The translations under genes were made by a program, and so were the position numbers. Shown piece by piece: positions 25,562 through 34,085 of a stretch of DNA of 64,000 nt; the stretch's first letter is position 1; each line of letters begins with the position of its first letter. The DNA comes from Iamia sp038233075 (GTDB lineage Bacteria > Actinomycetota > Acidimicrobiia > Acidimicrobiales > Iamiaceae): NCBI GenBank assembly GCA_038233075.1, contig JBBSMQ010000004.1, positions 105,756 through 169,755 on the forward strand, given 5' to 3'. The notes beneath the pieces were generated by a model. The model was not told where the DNA came from. It worked only from the letters and a program-made list of their open reading frames with translations, and did not search any database.

Positions 25562-26821
25562 TCAGGAGGGCGACGCCGAGGCCACCAGGGCGGCGACGGG
25601 GTCGAGGACGATGACCTCGACAGGGTCGCCGGGAGGGAGGCCGGGCCCGTCGGGCACCAGAGCCAGCCCGGTGGCCCCCGCGGTGGCGACCAGCTGGTGG
25701 CTGCCCTGGGCCGAGACCGGCTCGGCCACCGGCCCCGACCCGCCGGTCACGAGCCGGACGCGCACCAGGTGCAGCTTGCCGTCGGCTCGGCGGTCGAGGC
25801 CGGCTCCGGCGCGGACCGTGAGGCGGGGTCGGTCCAGGTCGGCTCGGCCGGCCCGCTGGCGGATGGCGGGGCGGGCCAGCACCTCGAAGGAGACCAGCGA
25901 GGAGACCGGGTTGCCGGGGAGCCCGAGCAGCGGCACCCCGTCCACCGTGGCCAGGGCGAAGGGCTTGGCCGGGCGGATGGCGACCTGGAACCAGCGGGGG
26001 TCGGTCATGCGGTCCAGCACCATCTTGACCACATCGGCCTCGCCCATGCTGACCCCACCCGAGGTGAGCATCAGGTCACACCGGTGGGCCCCGGCCCGCA
26101 GGGCGGCGGCCACGGCATCGGGCGAGTCGCGCACCCACCCCAGATCGACGGGCACACCCCCGGCCTCGGCCACCGCCGCCAGCAGCATGGGCCGGTTGGA
26201 GTCGCGGATCTGACCCCGCGCCAGGCCCCGGGTGGCCTCGACCAGCTCGTCACCGGTGGAGATGACACCGACCCGCGGACGGGGGACCACCTCCACCTGG
26301 GTGGCACCGATGGCGGTGAGCACCCCGACCAGGGGGGCCGAGACCACCGTGGAGGGACGGACCACGACCGCTCCGGCTCGCGCGTCGTCTCCGGCGCCGC
26401 GCAGGTGCTGGCCCGCCACCGACGGAGCCAGGATCGCGACCGTCTCGTCGTCGTCGCGGGTGCCGTCGGAGAAGCGGGTGACCTCGACCGGCACGATGGC
26501 ATCGGCCCCGTCGGGCACGGGCGCACCGGTCATGATCCGCACCGCCTGACGGGCACCCACCTCCTTCGAGGGCGGCTGGCCGGCCATGACCGTCTCCACC
26601 ACCTCCAGCACCACCGGCACGTCCTCGGTGGCGCCCGCCACATCGCGGGCGCGCACCGCGAAGCCGTCCATGGCCGAGCTGGCGAAGCCGGGCAGATCCG
26701 CCGGCGCGGTGATCTCGTCGACGACCACGCACCCCTGGGCGGCCGCGACGGGGACCGACCGCGAGAGAAGCGCCGGGCAGCGGGCCAGGACCTCGTCTCG
26801 GACCTCCGACAGCGGCTGCAC
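25562..26821 (-). CDS. moeA: molybdopterin molybdotransferase
   Basis: MoeA inserts molybdate into adenylated molybdopterin. The four-domain layout is visible: LPGFASSAMDGFAVRA near residue 45, RIMTGAPVPDGADAIVPVE, then the MoCF-like domain with GVISTGDELVE, ISDSNRPML-type IRDSNRPML, TSGGVSMGEAD and LPGNPVSSLVSFE, and the C-terminal beta domain. GTG 26821 is chosen because TACCGT lies 8 nt upstream (26830-26835); a TTG at 26878 would add 19 Arg/Pro-rich residues. With moaA and moaC it forms a molybdenum cofactor block, although each gene seems to have a separate promoter. Confidence 0.95.
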   Translation of the reverse strand: MQPLSEVRDEVLARCPALLSRSVPVAAAQGCVVVDEITAPADLPGFASSAMDGFAVRARDVAGATEDVPVVLEVVETVMAGQPPSKEVGARQAVRIMTGAPVPDGADAIVPVEVTRFSDGTRDDDETVAILAPSVAGQHLRGAGDDARAGAVVVRPSTVVSAPLVGVLTAIGATQVEVVPRPRVGVISTGDELVEATRGLARGQIRDSNRPMLLAAVAEAGGVPVDLGWVRDSPDAVAAALRAGAHRCDLMLTSGGVSMGEADVVKMVLDRMTDPRWFQVAIRPAKPFALATVDGVPLLGLPGNPVSSLVSFEVLARPAIRQRAGRADLDRPRLTVRAGAGLDRRADGKLHLVRVRLVTGGSGPVAEPVSAQGSHQLVATAGATGLALVPDGPGLPPGDPVEVIVLDPVAALVASASPS

Positions 26822-26995
26822 GAGCGACGACGGTACCGGCCCGAGGACGGGTCGGGGCCTTCTGCGGGACCGCGGCAACCGTCGCCATCGGCGCGGCGGC
26901 GACGGGACGACGAAGACCCCGGGTCGCCTCAGGACGCTACGATCGCCCCTGGCGCTTCCCCCGTCTCAGCCGCAGACACGGAGGTCGTCGTCGAC

Positions 26996-27334
26996 ATGGT
27001 CCTGTCCCAGAAGCACAGAAGCTCGATCTACTCGGGCCTGGCCCCGGTCATCGGGGAGGAGGAGGCCGACGCCTTGCTCTCCCAGCTCCCCACCCGCATC
27101 GGCGATGAGCCGGTCACCCGCGACGTCCTCCGAGCCGAGATCGCCGAGCTCCGCACCGACATGCACACCGACATGGCCAAGCTCTGCACCGACATGCACG
27201 GCGACATGGCCGATCTACGCACCGAGGTGCACGACCAGATGCGCCAGATGGCCATGTGGATGGTCAGCGCCATCATCGCCGCCATGCTCGGCGGCATGGG
27301 CGTTGCCGCCGGGATCGGGTCAGTCCTGGCCTGA
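26996..27334 (+). CDS. coiled-coil plus membrane-tail protein (DUF1640/CCDC90-like)
   Basis: A 112-residue protein. After an N-terminal region ending in DALLSQLPT comes a coiled coil with near-repeats of LRTDMHTDMAKLCTDMHGDM type, then one membrane segment (about residues 87-110) rich in Ala, Gly, Ile and Met. This resembles small DUF1640-like coiled-coil membrane proteins, whose roles are unknown. A GGAGG site lies upstream of ATG 26996. It is encoded between, and on the opposite strand to, moeA and galU. Confidence 0.72.
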   Translation: MVLSQKHRSSIYSGLAPVIGEEEADALLSQLPTRIGDEPVTRDVLRAEIAELRTDMHTDMAKLCTDMHGDMADLRTEVHDQMRQMAMWMVSAIIAAMLGGMGVAAGIGSVLA

Positions 27335-27356
27335 ACGCACACCCGCGAGAGCGCTG

Positions 27357-28247
27357 CTAGGTCAGGTCGCGCTGGGCGACGAAGTCGGCGAGGAAGGCGC
27401 GGAAGTCGGGGCCGAAGTCGTCGCGCTCGGAGGCCAGCTCGACGATCACCTTCAGGTAGTCGAGGATCTGACCCGTGTCGTAGCGCCCATCGGTGAAGGT
27501 GTAGCCGTACACAGCCTGGCGCTGGAGCAGCAGGGCGATGGCATCGGTGAGCTGCAGCTCGCCGCCCGCGCCGGGCTCGATGCGCTCGAGCGCGTCGAAG
27601 ATCTCCGGGGTCAGCACGTAGCGGCCCATGACGGCCAGGTTGGACGGCGCGCTGGCGGCGTCGGGCTTCTCCACCAGGTCGAGGATCTGGACCAGCCGGT
27701 CCGAGACCGGCTCGGGCTTGGCGCAGCCGTACCGGGAGATCTCCTCGGATGACACCTCCTGGAGGGCGATCACCGAGCGGTTGTAGCGATCGTAGGTCTC
27801 GATCATGCCCTCGAGGAGGCCGGAGTCGGCGCGCATCCACTCGTCGCCGAGGAGGACGGCGAAGGGGTTGTCGCCCACGTGCTTGCGGGCCACGGAGATG
27901 GCGTGGCCGAGGCCGAGGGGCTCACCCTGGCGGACGTAGTGGATGTCGGCCAGCTCGGCGATGTCGACCAGCTCGTCGCGCTGGGAGTGCTTGCCCTTCT
28001 GGCCGAGCATGTACTCGAGTTCGAAGTTGCGGTCGAAGTGGTCCTCCAGGCTGCGCTTGCCCCGCCCGGTGATGATGAGGATGTCGTCGATGCCGGCCCG
28101 CACCGCCTCCTCGACCACGTACTGGATGGCCGGCTTGTCCACGACCGGCAGCATCTCCTTGGGCTGAGCCTTGGTGGCGGGCAGGAAGCGGGTCCCCAAC
28201 CCGGCGGCGGGGATGACGGCGGTGGTCACGGCGTGGGCGGTCTGCAC
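27357..28247 (-). CDS. galU: UTP-glucose-1-phosphate uridylyltransferase
   Basis: GalU makes UDP-glucose for cell-envelope polysaccharides and trehalose. The nucleotidyltransferase motif AAGLGTRFLPATKAQPKEML is at the N terminus; VDKPAIQYVVEEA, GLGHAI, LLGDEWM and the late GGELQLTDAI and DTGQILDYLK follow as in the family. Length (296 residues) is normal. The GTG at 28247 follows TAGGAC (28255-28260) by 7 nt and gives the proper family start. Divergent from the FmdB-like gene, with the CIRCE operator 77 bp away on that side. Confidence 0.95.
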   Translation of the reverse strand: MQTAHAVTTAVIPAAGLGTRFLPATKAQPKEMLPVVDKPAIQYVVEEAVRAGIDDILIITGRGKRSLEDHFDRNFELEYMLGQKGKHSQRDELVDIAELADIHYVRQGEPLGLGHAISVARKHVGDNPFAVLLGDEWMRADSGLLEGMIETYDRYNRSVIALQEVSSEEISRYGCAKPEPVSDRLVQILDLVEKPDAASAPSNLAVMGRYVLTPEIFDALERIEPGAGGELQLTDAIALLLQRQAVYGYTFTDGRYDTGQILDYLKVIVELASERDDFGPDFRAFLADFVAQRDLT

Positions 28248-28323
28248 GGACCCCGTCCTACTACGCGCGCCCCGGCCGGTTCCCGCGCCGGCGGCTGGTG
28301 AGGGACCCGACCGCCCGATAGCG

Positions 28324-28350
28324 TTGGCACTCGCCCCGGTCGAGTGCCAA
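28324..28350. promoter_or_regulatory. CIRCE operator (HrcA binding site)
   Basis: TTGGCACTC (28324-28332), a 9-nt spacer and GAGTGCCAA (28342-28350) make a perfect inverted repeat that matches the CIRCE consensus TTAGCACTC-N9-GAGTGCTAA except for one symmetric A-to-G change per arm. A TAGCGT hexamer (28319-28324) overlaps the left edge, so a repressor bound here would cover the -10 region of the downstream zinc-ribbon gene. HrcA usually controls groES, groEL and dnaK, none of which is adjacent. Confidence 0.85.
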
Positions 28351-28412
28351 CCCGGTCGCGGCCCCGCACCCCTCGGGGCGGGAGCCGATCGCCCTAGGAG
28401 ACCCCGAACCCG

Positions 28413-28808
28413 ATGCCCACCTACGAGTACCGCTGCAAGGACTGCGGCCACACCTTCGACGCCTACCAGTCCTTCACCGACGACGCCCTCACCGACTGCC
28501 CCGAGTGCGCGGGCAGCCTCAAGAAGCTGTTCGGCAACGTCGGCATCTCGTTCAAGGGCAGCGGCTTCTACAAGACCGACAGCCGGTTCGGGGCCAAGGC
28601 CGACGCCGGGGCGTCCTCCGACAACGGATCTGACAAGGGATCCAAGGACTCTGATGGCTCCGGATCGTCCTCCGACAAGGGCTCGAAGGGGTCCGAGACA
28701 TCCACGTCGACGTCCTCCGACAGCAAGGGCGGGTCCAAGGACTCGAGCTCGTCCGGCGCCGGCGCTTCTCCCTCCTCCTCGTCGTCGTCGTCGTCGTCGT
28801 CGAGCTGA
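28413..28808 (+). CDS. FmdB-family zinc-ribbon protein with Ser-rich tail
   Basis: The first 60 residues are the FmdB regulatory-like zinc ribbon: PTYEYRCKDCGHTF, then CPECAGSLKKLF and GISFKGSGFY. The two CxxC pairs bind zinc. The remaining 70 residues are a low-complexity Ser/Lys/Asp/Gly tail ending in a serine run coded by a TCG repeat (about 28782-28803). FmdB proteins are small and of uncertain role. The gene is controlled by the CIRCE operator 63 bp upstream of the ATG and is followed 11 bp later by the MTA phosphorylase gene. Confidence 0.88.
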   Translation: MPTYEYRCKDCGHTFDAYQSFTDDALTDCPECAGSLKKLFGNVGISFKGSGFYKTDSRFGAKADAGASSDNGSDKGSKDSDGSGSSSDKGSKGSETSTSTSSDSKGGSKDSSSSGAGASPSSSSSSSSSSS

Positions 28809-28819
28809 GCGGAGCGGCC

Positions 28820-29653
28820 ATGAGCACCCACGGCACGGGCGACATCGACCTCGCGGTCATCGGAGGGTCGGGCTTCACGGCCCTGATCGATGACGTGGAG
28901 GTGGTCGAGCTCACCACCCCGTGGGGCCCGCCGTCGGGCCCCGTGCAGGTGGCCGAGGTCGACGGCCGCACCGTCGCCTTCCTGGCCCGCCACGGCGAGG
29001 GACACCGCTTCCCTGCCCACCGGGTGCCCGTCCGCGCCAACCTGTGGGCGCTGCGCGAGCTCGGGGTGACCCGGGTCCTCGGTCCCTGCGCCTCGGGCTC
29101 GCTCCACGCCGAGGTCCACCCCGGCGACCTGGTCCTGGTCGACCAGGTCATCGACCGCACCTGGGGCCGGGACAGCACCTACTTCGACGGGCCGACGGTC
29201 AACCACGTCTCCCTCGCCGACCCCTACTGCCCCGAGCTGCGGGCCTCGCTCCTGGCGGCGGCCCAGGACGGCCCCCTCCCGGCGCACGACGGTGGCACGG
29301 TCGTGGTGATCCAGGGGCCTCGCTTCGCCACCCGGGCCGAGTCGCGCCTCTACCGCGAGCAGGGCGCGACCGTGATCAACATGACCCAGATGCCCGAGGC
29401 CGCCCTGGCCCGGGAGCTGGGCCTCTGCTACGCCTCGGCCACCCTGGTCACCGACTACGACACCGGGATCGAGGACGACCCTGACGTCACCCCGGTGACC
29501 CAGTCGGAGGTGTTCGCCTTCTTCGAGGCCAACGTGGCCAAGCTGCGCGACGTACTGGTGGCGACGCTGGCCGCCATCTCGGCCGAGCGCACCTGCGGCT
29601 GCGCCGACGCCCCCGGAGGCATCACCCCGGACCTCCCCGACCCGGAGACCTGA
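28820..29653 (+). CDS. mtnP: S-methyl-5'-thioadenosine phosphorylase
   Basis: A 277-residue PNP/MTA phosphorylase family-2 enzyme, splitting methylthioadenosine to adenine and methylthioribose 1-phosphate in methionine salvage. It shows AVIGGSGF at the N terminus, LARHGEGHRFPAHRV, the phosphate/base-site VVIQGPRFATRAES and NMTQMPEAALARE, and VTDYDTGIE. The NMT(Q/L)xPE motif with threonine after methionine fits MTA or inosine/guanosine specificity; the exact nucleoside is inferred. It lies 11 bp after the FmdB-like gene and so falls under the same CIRCE-bearing promoter. Confidence 0.9.
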   Translation: MSTHGTGDIDLAVIGGSGFTALIDDVEVVELTTPWGPPSGPVQVAEVDGRTVAFLARHGEGHRFPAHRVPVRANLWALRELGVTRVLGPCASGSLHAEVHPGDLVLVDQVIDRTWGRDSTYFDGPTVNHVSLADPYCPELRASLLAAAQDGPLPAHDGGTVVVIQGPRFATRAESRLYREQGATVINMTQMPEAALARELGLCYASATLVTDYDTGIEDDPDVTPVTQSEVFAFFEANVAKLRDVLVATLAAISAERTCGCADAPGGITPDLPDPET

Positions 29654-29816
29654 CCGGGTGCCCATCGCCGTCTGCGTCACCTGGTGAGGGGACCCATGTC
29701 GGGCGCCGGTGGAAGCGTTGACATGGCCCAGCCGACGGGCGGGTTCAGGCGCGCCGCTGCGGGGAACGGTGGCGCCGACGCTTCCCCCGTCGACCCCTCG
29801 ACGCGAGGACGCGCCC

Positions 29817-30485
29817 GTGCTCCCCTCCCGACCCCGCCGTTCCCTGCGGCCCCTCCGCCCCCGACTGCCCCGGCGGGCGCTGCTCTGGTACCTGGCTGCG
29901 GCCGCCCTGGCGATCGCCAGCGCCCTGGTCGTCCAGGGCGCCCTCGACCGGGCGGCCCAGGCCGAAGCCGCCTACGGCGAGACCCGTCCCGTCGTCGTGG
30001 TCACCACCGCGGTGGAGGCGGGGGCGGCCATCGAGGCGGAGGCGGTGGATGTCCGGGCCTGGCCCCGGGCCCTGGTCCCGCCCGACGCCGTGGCCAACGC
30101 TCCCGCCGGTCGGACCGCTCTGGTCGACCTGGCGGTCGGCGAGCCCCTGCTCGCCACTCGGGTCAGTGGGTCGCCGGCGTCGGGTCCGGCCGCCCTGCTG
30201 GGTCCGGGGGAGCGGGCGCTTCCCGTCCCGTTGGCGGTGCCGGGGCTGCCGCTGGCCATCGGCGACGAGGTCGACGTCCTCTCCGGGGGCGCCCCCGGAG
30301 GCGGGCCCACCGGGGACCTACCTGTGGGGGTGACCACTGCTGATGTGGTGGCCACCGCCGCCACCGTCGTCGGCGTCGGCGACGACGTCGCCATCCTGGC
30401 CGTCGACCGCACCGGCGCCAGTGCCATCGCCACCGCCCTCACCACCGGGCCCGTCGTCGTCGCCCTCCGCCCTCCGGGTGGATGA
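29817..30485 (+). CDS. SAF-domain protein, CpaB/RcpC-like
   Basis: A 222-residue protein with an Arg/Pro-rich N terminus, one membrane span (about residues 23-45) and an external SAF domain recognised by the VVVVTTAVEAGAAIEAEAVD and PVPLAVPG-type segments. SAF proteins with this layout include CpaB/RcpC of the Flp (tad) pilus, but no other pilus gene is nearby. GTG 29817 is preceded by GAGGA; the frame is open upstream to 29709. Confidence 0.75.
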   Translation: MLPSRPRRSLRPLRPRLPRRALLWYLAAAALAIASALVVQGALDRAAQAEAAYGETRPVVVVTTAVEAGAAIEAEAVDVRAWPRALVPPDAVANAPAGRTALVDLAVGEPLLATRVSGSPASGPAALLGPGERALPVPLAVPGLPLAIGDEVDVLSGGAPGGGPTGDLPVGVTTADVVATAATVVGVGDDVAILAVDRTGASAIATALTTGPVVVALRPPGG

Positions 30486-30586
30486 GGGTCGGGCGCGGGA
30501 TGGGGGCCCCGCGTGAGCAGCGCCGTGCCAGACTCTCGCGACCTGGCCCTCGGATGGCCCGAGCATGGTCGGCACGGAGGTCCCGC

Positions 30587-31459
30587 ATGAGTGACTCCCC
30601 CTCGACGCCCCGCCCGACGGCGTCCGACCCCACCGCCGGCTCTGAACTCTTCGGCCTGCCCATCGGCTGGACGGCAGCGTGGATCTTCAACTGCTACGTG
30701 ATCGGCGATCCCGACGATCGACTGGTGGTGGTCGATCCCGGCCTGCCCTTGGTCGCCCGCCAGGCCCTCGACCTGATCGAAGGTGAGATGGGCCGCGAGA
30801 CGCGAGACGTCACCGCGGTCATGTGCACCCACGGCCATCCCGACCATGTCGGCGGAGTGTCCACGCTCACCGGGCCGACGGCCGCCGAGGTCCACCTCCC
30901 CGCCCGCTGCCGCGACTACCTCGCCGGCGAGCAGCCGCGCACGTTCGGCCTGCTCGACGCCAGCCTGCGCTTCATGCCCGTGTACCGGGAGCAGGAGTTC
31001 TCGGCGGCCGCGCTCAGGGAGTTCACCCGCGTCGGCCGCACCATCGGCTTCAGCGGCTCCACAGCGATGACCCTCGACTTCGAGCCCGCCGGTTTCCTCG
31101 AGGATGGCGCGGACATGCCTTCTGCCCCGGGCTGGCGGGTGGTGCATGCCCCCGGCCACACCGACGACTCGACCTGTCTGTACCACGGGGAGTCGGCCAC
31201 CCTGATCTCGGGGGATGCGGTCGTCACCCAGGACGGGCATGCCTGGTTCAACCCCGAGTACGTCGATCTCGATCGGTCCCGGGAGACCGAGGAGCGACTC
31301 CGCAGCCTCGAAGTGCGCCACCTGCTGCCCGGGCACGGCCGCCCGCTCGAGGCGAACGACGTGTGGACCGGAGCGAGGAGCGCCAGCGACCGACCCACGG
31401 GATCGAGCCTGCTGGCCCGCTGCGCCCGTCGCATCGGACGGTGGCCCGCCGCCCGCTGA
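30587..31459 (+). CDS. MBL-fold metallohydrolase
   Basis: A 290-residue metallo-beta-lactamase-fold hydrolase. The binuclear metal motif is THGHPDHVGG (about residues 81-90), with HAPGHTDDS and SGDAVV downstream and the terminal GHG histidine. The sequence before the fold (FGLPIGWTAAWIFNCYVIGD) is typical of glyoxalase-II-like members. The substrate is unknown. ATG 30587 has a GGAGG site at the right distance. A strong hairpin follows the gene. Confidence 0.9.
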   Translation: MSDSPSTPRPTASDPTAGSELFGLPIGWTAAWIFNCYVIGDPDDRLVVVDPGLPLVARQALDLIEGEMGRETRDVTAVMCTHGHPDHVGGVSTLTGPTAAEVHLPARCRDYLAGEQPRTFGLLDASLRFMPVYREQEFSAAALREFTRVGRTIGFSGSTAMTLDFEPAGFLEDGADMPSAPGWRVVHAPGHTDDSTCLYHGESATLISGDAVVTQDGHAWFNPEYVDLDRSRETEERLRSLEVRHLLPGHGRPLEANDVWTGARSASDRPTGSSLLARCARRIGRWPAAR

Positions 31460-31469
31460 CACCGTCTGG

Positions 31470-31500
31470 TGCCCACCTGGTGTCGAAACCAGGGTGGGCA
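31470..31500 (+). terminator. strong hairpin after the MBL hydrolase gene
   Basis: TGCCCACCTGGT (31470-31481) pairs with ACCAGGGTGGGCA (31488-31500) with one bulged G, a 12-bp stem and a 6-nt loop, starting 11 bp after the stop codon. There is no T-run. Confidence 0.75.
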
Positions 31501-31692
31501 TCGGCACCGAAGACCGCGTCCTCCCTCCAGGGCCCCACGACAAGCGCCAGGGACACCGGCGGCCGTCGCTCTCGTGCGTCGAGCCGGGGCCGGGCGGCTC
31601 GACACTCCTGCCCACCGGCGTCGGCGGGCAGGGCCGAGCTGGGCTCGGCAATACCATGCCATTGTCCCCACCGCCGATGCCGGGAGCCGGTC

Positions 31693-32787
31693 ATCACCTC
31701 CACCTCGTCCCGAGTCGGCGCGGCGCTGGTCGCCCTCGCCCTCCTCGGAGCCATCGCCGGGTGCGGCGGTGACGACGACACCAGCAGCCCGACCACCACT
31801 GCCGTCACGTCGGAGCAGACCGACGCCGGGTCGACCACGACGGCCACCACCGAGCCCGCGCCGGGCGACGGTCCTGCGGCTCCCTCGGCTGGGTGTGCCG
31901 AGGGCGGCGCGACCGACGAGGTGGTGGCCGAACGACGGGACGTGGCCGGCACCAACGGCGACGAGGGCGCGCCCCGCTGGTACCTCCTCACCGCCCCCGA
32001 GGGCAACGAGCCCCAACCCCTCGTCCTCGACTTCCACGGTCTGGCCGAGGGCGCCGAGGCCCACACCCAGATGGGGATGATGGGCGAGCTGGGCCTGGCC
32101 CAGGGCTTCGCCACCGCCTTCCCCAACGGCACCGGATCCCCGGTGCGCTGGGCGGCCGGCGGCGAGGACTCCCCCGAGCTGGCGTTCGTCGACGCGGTGC
32201 TCGACGACGTCGGCCTCACCCGGTGCATCGACACCTCTCGCGTCTACGCCACCGGCTTGTCCAACGGCGCCATGATGACCTCGCTGCTGGCCTGCTTCCG
32301 GGCCGACCGCATCGCCGCCTTCGCCCCCGTCGCCGGACTCACCACCTTCGACGGGTGCCAGCCGCCAGACCCCGAGGCGATCCTCGCCTTCCACGGCACC
32401 GCCGACCCCATCCTCCTGTTCAACGGCGGCGTCGGCGACCTCAGCATCGTCACCGGCGACGACCCGCCGGCCGAGGACGAGCCCCTGCCCGAGCCCGACT
32501 TGGAGGGCGAGGGCTACCCGGCCGCCGCCCAGGAGTGGGCCGGCCTGCTCGGTTGCGATGAGGGGGCGACCGACGAGGAGATCACCGAGGAGATCCTGGA
32601 GCGGACCTGGGACTGCCCCGACGGCTCGGAGATGACCTTCGTCATCGTCCGGGGCGGCGGTCACACCTGGCCGGGGAGCGAGCTCCTGAAGGGCGCCGAG
32701 GACATCGTCGGGCCCACCACGTTCGACATCGACGCCAGCGAGGCCATGTGGGAGATGTTCCAGCGCCACCAGCTGCCGCCCTCCTGA
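31693..32787 (+). CDS. secreted esterase, LpqC/PHB-depolymerase-like lipoprotein; unusual start
   Basis: The protein has a lipoprotein signal with lipobox AIAGC and a Thr/Ser linker, followed by an alpha/beta-hydrolase of the poly(3-hydroxybutyrate) depolymerase/feruloyl-esterase branch. The nucleophile motif is GLSNG, the acid/His parts are FHGTAD and the late GGGHTWPG. It would act outside the membrane on ester bonds. No ATG, GTG or TTG precedes the signal peptide in frame. A GGGAG site (31682-31686) stands 6 nt before an in-frame ATC at 31693, which I take as the likely start; a frameshift or sequence error upstream is the alternative. Confidence 0.8.
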   Translation: MTSTSSRVGAALVALALLGAIAGCGGDDDTSSPTTTAVTSEQTDAGSTTTATTEPAPGDGPAAPSAGCAEGGATDEVVAERRDVAGTNGDEGAPRWYLLTAPEGNEPQPLVLDFHGLAEGAEAHTQMGMMGELGLAQGFATAFPNGTGSPVRWAAGGEDSPELAFVDAVLDDVGLTRCIDTSRVYATGLSNGAMMTSLLACFRADRIAAFAPVAGLTTFDGCQPPDPEAILAFHGTADPILLFNGGVGDLSIVTGDDPPAEDEPLPEPDLEGEGYPAAAQEWAGLLGCDEGATDEEITEEILERTWDCPDGSEMTFVIVRGGGHTWPGSELLKGAEDIVGPTTFDIDASEAMWEMFQRHQLPPS

Positions 32788-32867
32788 CGCGGCCTCGTGG
32801 CGAGGGCACCGCTCGCTCATCGCTCCTGGCGCGCGGTGAGACGCCCCGGTGCTGTCGACCGGGCTGA

Positions 32868-33689
32868 TCAACGGGCGTCCATGGCGCCGCCGGCCACCAG
32901 GCCCAGCACCAGCACACCGAGGGCGATCCGGTAGATCACGAAGATCGTGACCGGGTGTCGGGTCAGGTAGCGGAGGAACCAGGCGATGGCGGCGTAGCCC
33001 ACCACGAAGGCGAGGACGGTGGCCACGACGGTCTCGGCCGGTCCCGGGCCGTCACCGGCGGCCACGTCGGGAGCGGTCACCACCCCGGAGAGCACGACGG
33101 CGGGGATCGACAGGAGGAACGAGAACCGGGCCGCGGACGCCCGGTCGAAGCCGAGGAACAACCCGGCGCTGATGGTGGCGCCCGAGCGCGACACCCCCGG
33201 GACGAGGGCCATGGCCTGGGCCAACCCGACGACGAGGGCCGACGGGGTGTCCACGTCGGTGAGGCCGCGACTCTGGCGGCCGACCCGCTCGGCCGCGTAG
33301 AGCACGATCCCGAGCACGATCAGGGTGGTGCCGATGAGTCGCAGGTCCCGAGCGCCGGACTCGATCTGGTCCTTGAAGGCCAGCCCCAGGATGGAGATAG
33401 GCACCGTGGCCAGGATCAGGTACCAGCCCAGCCGGGCGTCGAGGTTCCCCCGCAGCCCTGGGTCACGTAGGGACCGGAGCCAGGTCGATGCGATGCGCCA
33501 CAGATCCTGGCGGAAGTAGAGGACGACCGCGAGCACCGTGCCCAGCTGGGTCACCGCGGTGAAGGCGGCCCCGGGGTCCTCCCATCCCATGAGGGCGGGC
33601 ACGATCCGCAGGTGTCCGCTGGAGGAGATGGGCAGGAACTCCGTCAGCCCCTGGACGATCCCCAGGACGACGGCTTCGACGAAGGACAC
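32868..33689 (-). CDS. uppP: undecaprenyl-diphosphatase
   Basis: A polytopic membrane enzyme that recycles undecaprenyl pyrophosphate in peptidoglycan synthesis. The first 30 residues contain the diagnostic GIVQGLTEFLPISSSGH, and the second motif PGVSRSGATI is near residue 165. About eight membrane segments and a length of 273 match the family. The GTG start is 9 nt after an AGGA site. It may confer bacitracin tolerance; that is family knowledge. Confidence 0.97.
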   Translation of the reverse strand: MSFVEAVVLGIVQGLTEFLPISSSGHLRIVPALMGWEDPGAAFTAVTQLGTVLAVVLYFRQDLWRIASTWLRSLRDPGLRGNLDARLGWYLILATVPISILGLAFKDQIESGARDLRLIGTTLIVLGIVLYAAERVGRQSRGLTDVDTPSALVVGLAQAMALVPGVSRSGATISAGLFLGFDRASAARFSFLLSIPAVVLSGVVTAPDVAAGDGPGPAETVVATVLAFVVGYAAIAWFLRYLTRHPVTIFVIYRIALGVLVLGLVAGGAMDAR

Positions 33690-33954
33690 GATCGGTCATC
33701 CTGCCTGACGGGCCGCGCCGACCGGACCAGCGGCCCACGAGACCCGGTCCCGCTCCGACCGGCAACCAAACGAACACCCCTGGGTGGACGGATGAGCGCT
33801 ATTTCGACTCTCCCCCAGGCAGCGAACCACGGCTCCGAGGGACCGAGGTGGAGACCGACCGGAGGGGTGGACCGCGAGGAAGGCTCAGCGAACCTTGGCC
33901 CCCTGAACTGTCCGCTGTCTGCCGACCTCGGGTCGCCCGGCGCAGCCGCTGGGG

Positions 33955-33975
33955 GTGTGGGGGTCTCCCCCACAC
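33955..33975. terminator. perfect GC hairpin
   Basis: GTGTGGGGG (33955-33963), a TCT loop and CCCCCACAC (33967-33975) form a perfect 9-bp stem 110 bp beyond the tldE stop. On the minus strand it would end the tldD-tldE transcript before uppP. Confidence 0.6.
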
Positions 33976-34025
33976 GAAGCGGCGAGTGGGCGAGGGACGA
34001 GCCCCCCGCCGCTGTGGGCTGCGTG

Positions 34026-34082
34026 CGAGCGCAGCGAGGACGAACAACTCGTCTGAACGGAGCGAAGCGAGTGACGACGAAA
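34026..34082. repeat. dispersed palindromic repeat copy
   Basis: Read on the minus strand this copy starts with TTTCGTCGTCACTCGCTTCG and continues to a GACGAG(T/C)TG block, closely matching the left half of the element at 11766. On the plus strand it includes GAGCGCAGCGAG. As at 11766 it abuts the 3' end of a minus-strand gene (tldE, stop at 34086). Confidence 0.7.
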
Positions 34083-34085
34083 CCG

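Larger units (their letters stand above)
33690..34085. other. noncoding gap between tldE and uppP with hairpins and repeats
   Basis: About 400 bp with no convincing gene in any frame. It holds the uppP upstream region, a copy of the GCGAACCTTGG motif (33888-33898), a perfect 9-bp hairpin at 33955-33975, a 7-bp inverted repeat AGCGGCG/CGCCGCT (about 33977-34012) and the dispersed repeat at 34026-34082 that abuts the tldE stop. Confidence 0.6.

Noticed and set aside
24299..26995. Long plus-strand open frame across moaA and moeA
   Set aside because: Only its last 112 codons (from 26996) look like a gene; the rest is the shadow of the molybdenum cofactor genes.
28700..28803. Serine-run trinucleotide repeat as an expandable microsatellite
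   Set aside because: It is the coding Ser-rich tail of the zinc-ribbon protein; copy variation cannot be judged from one sequence.
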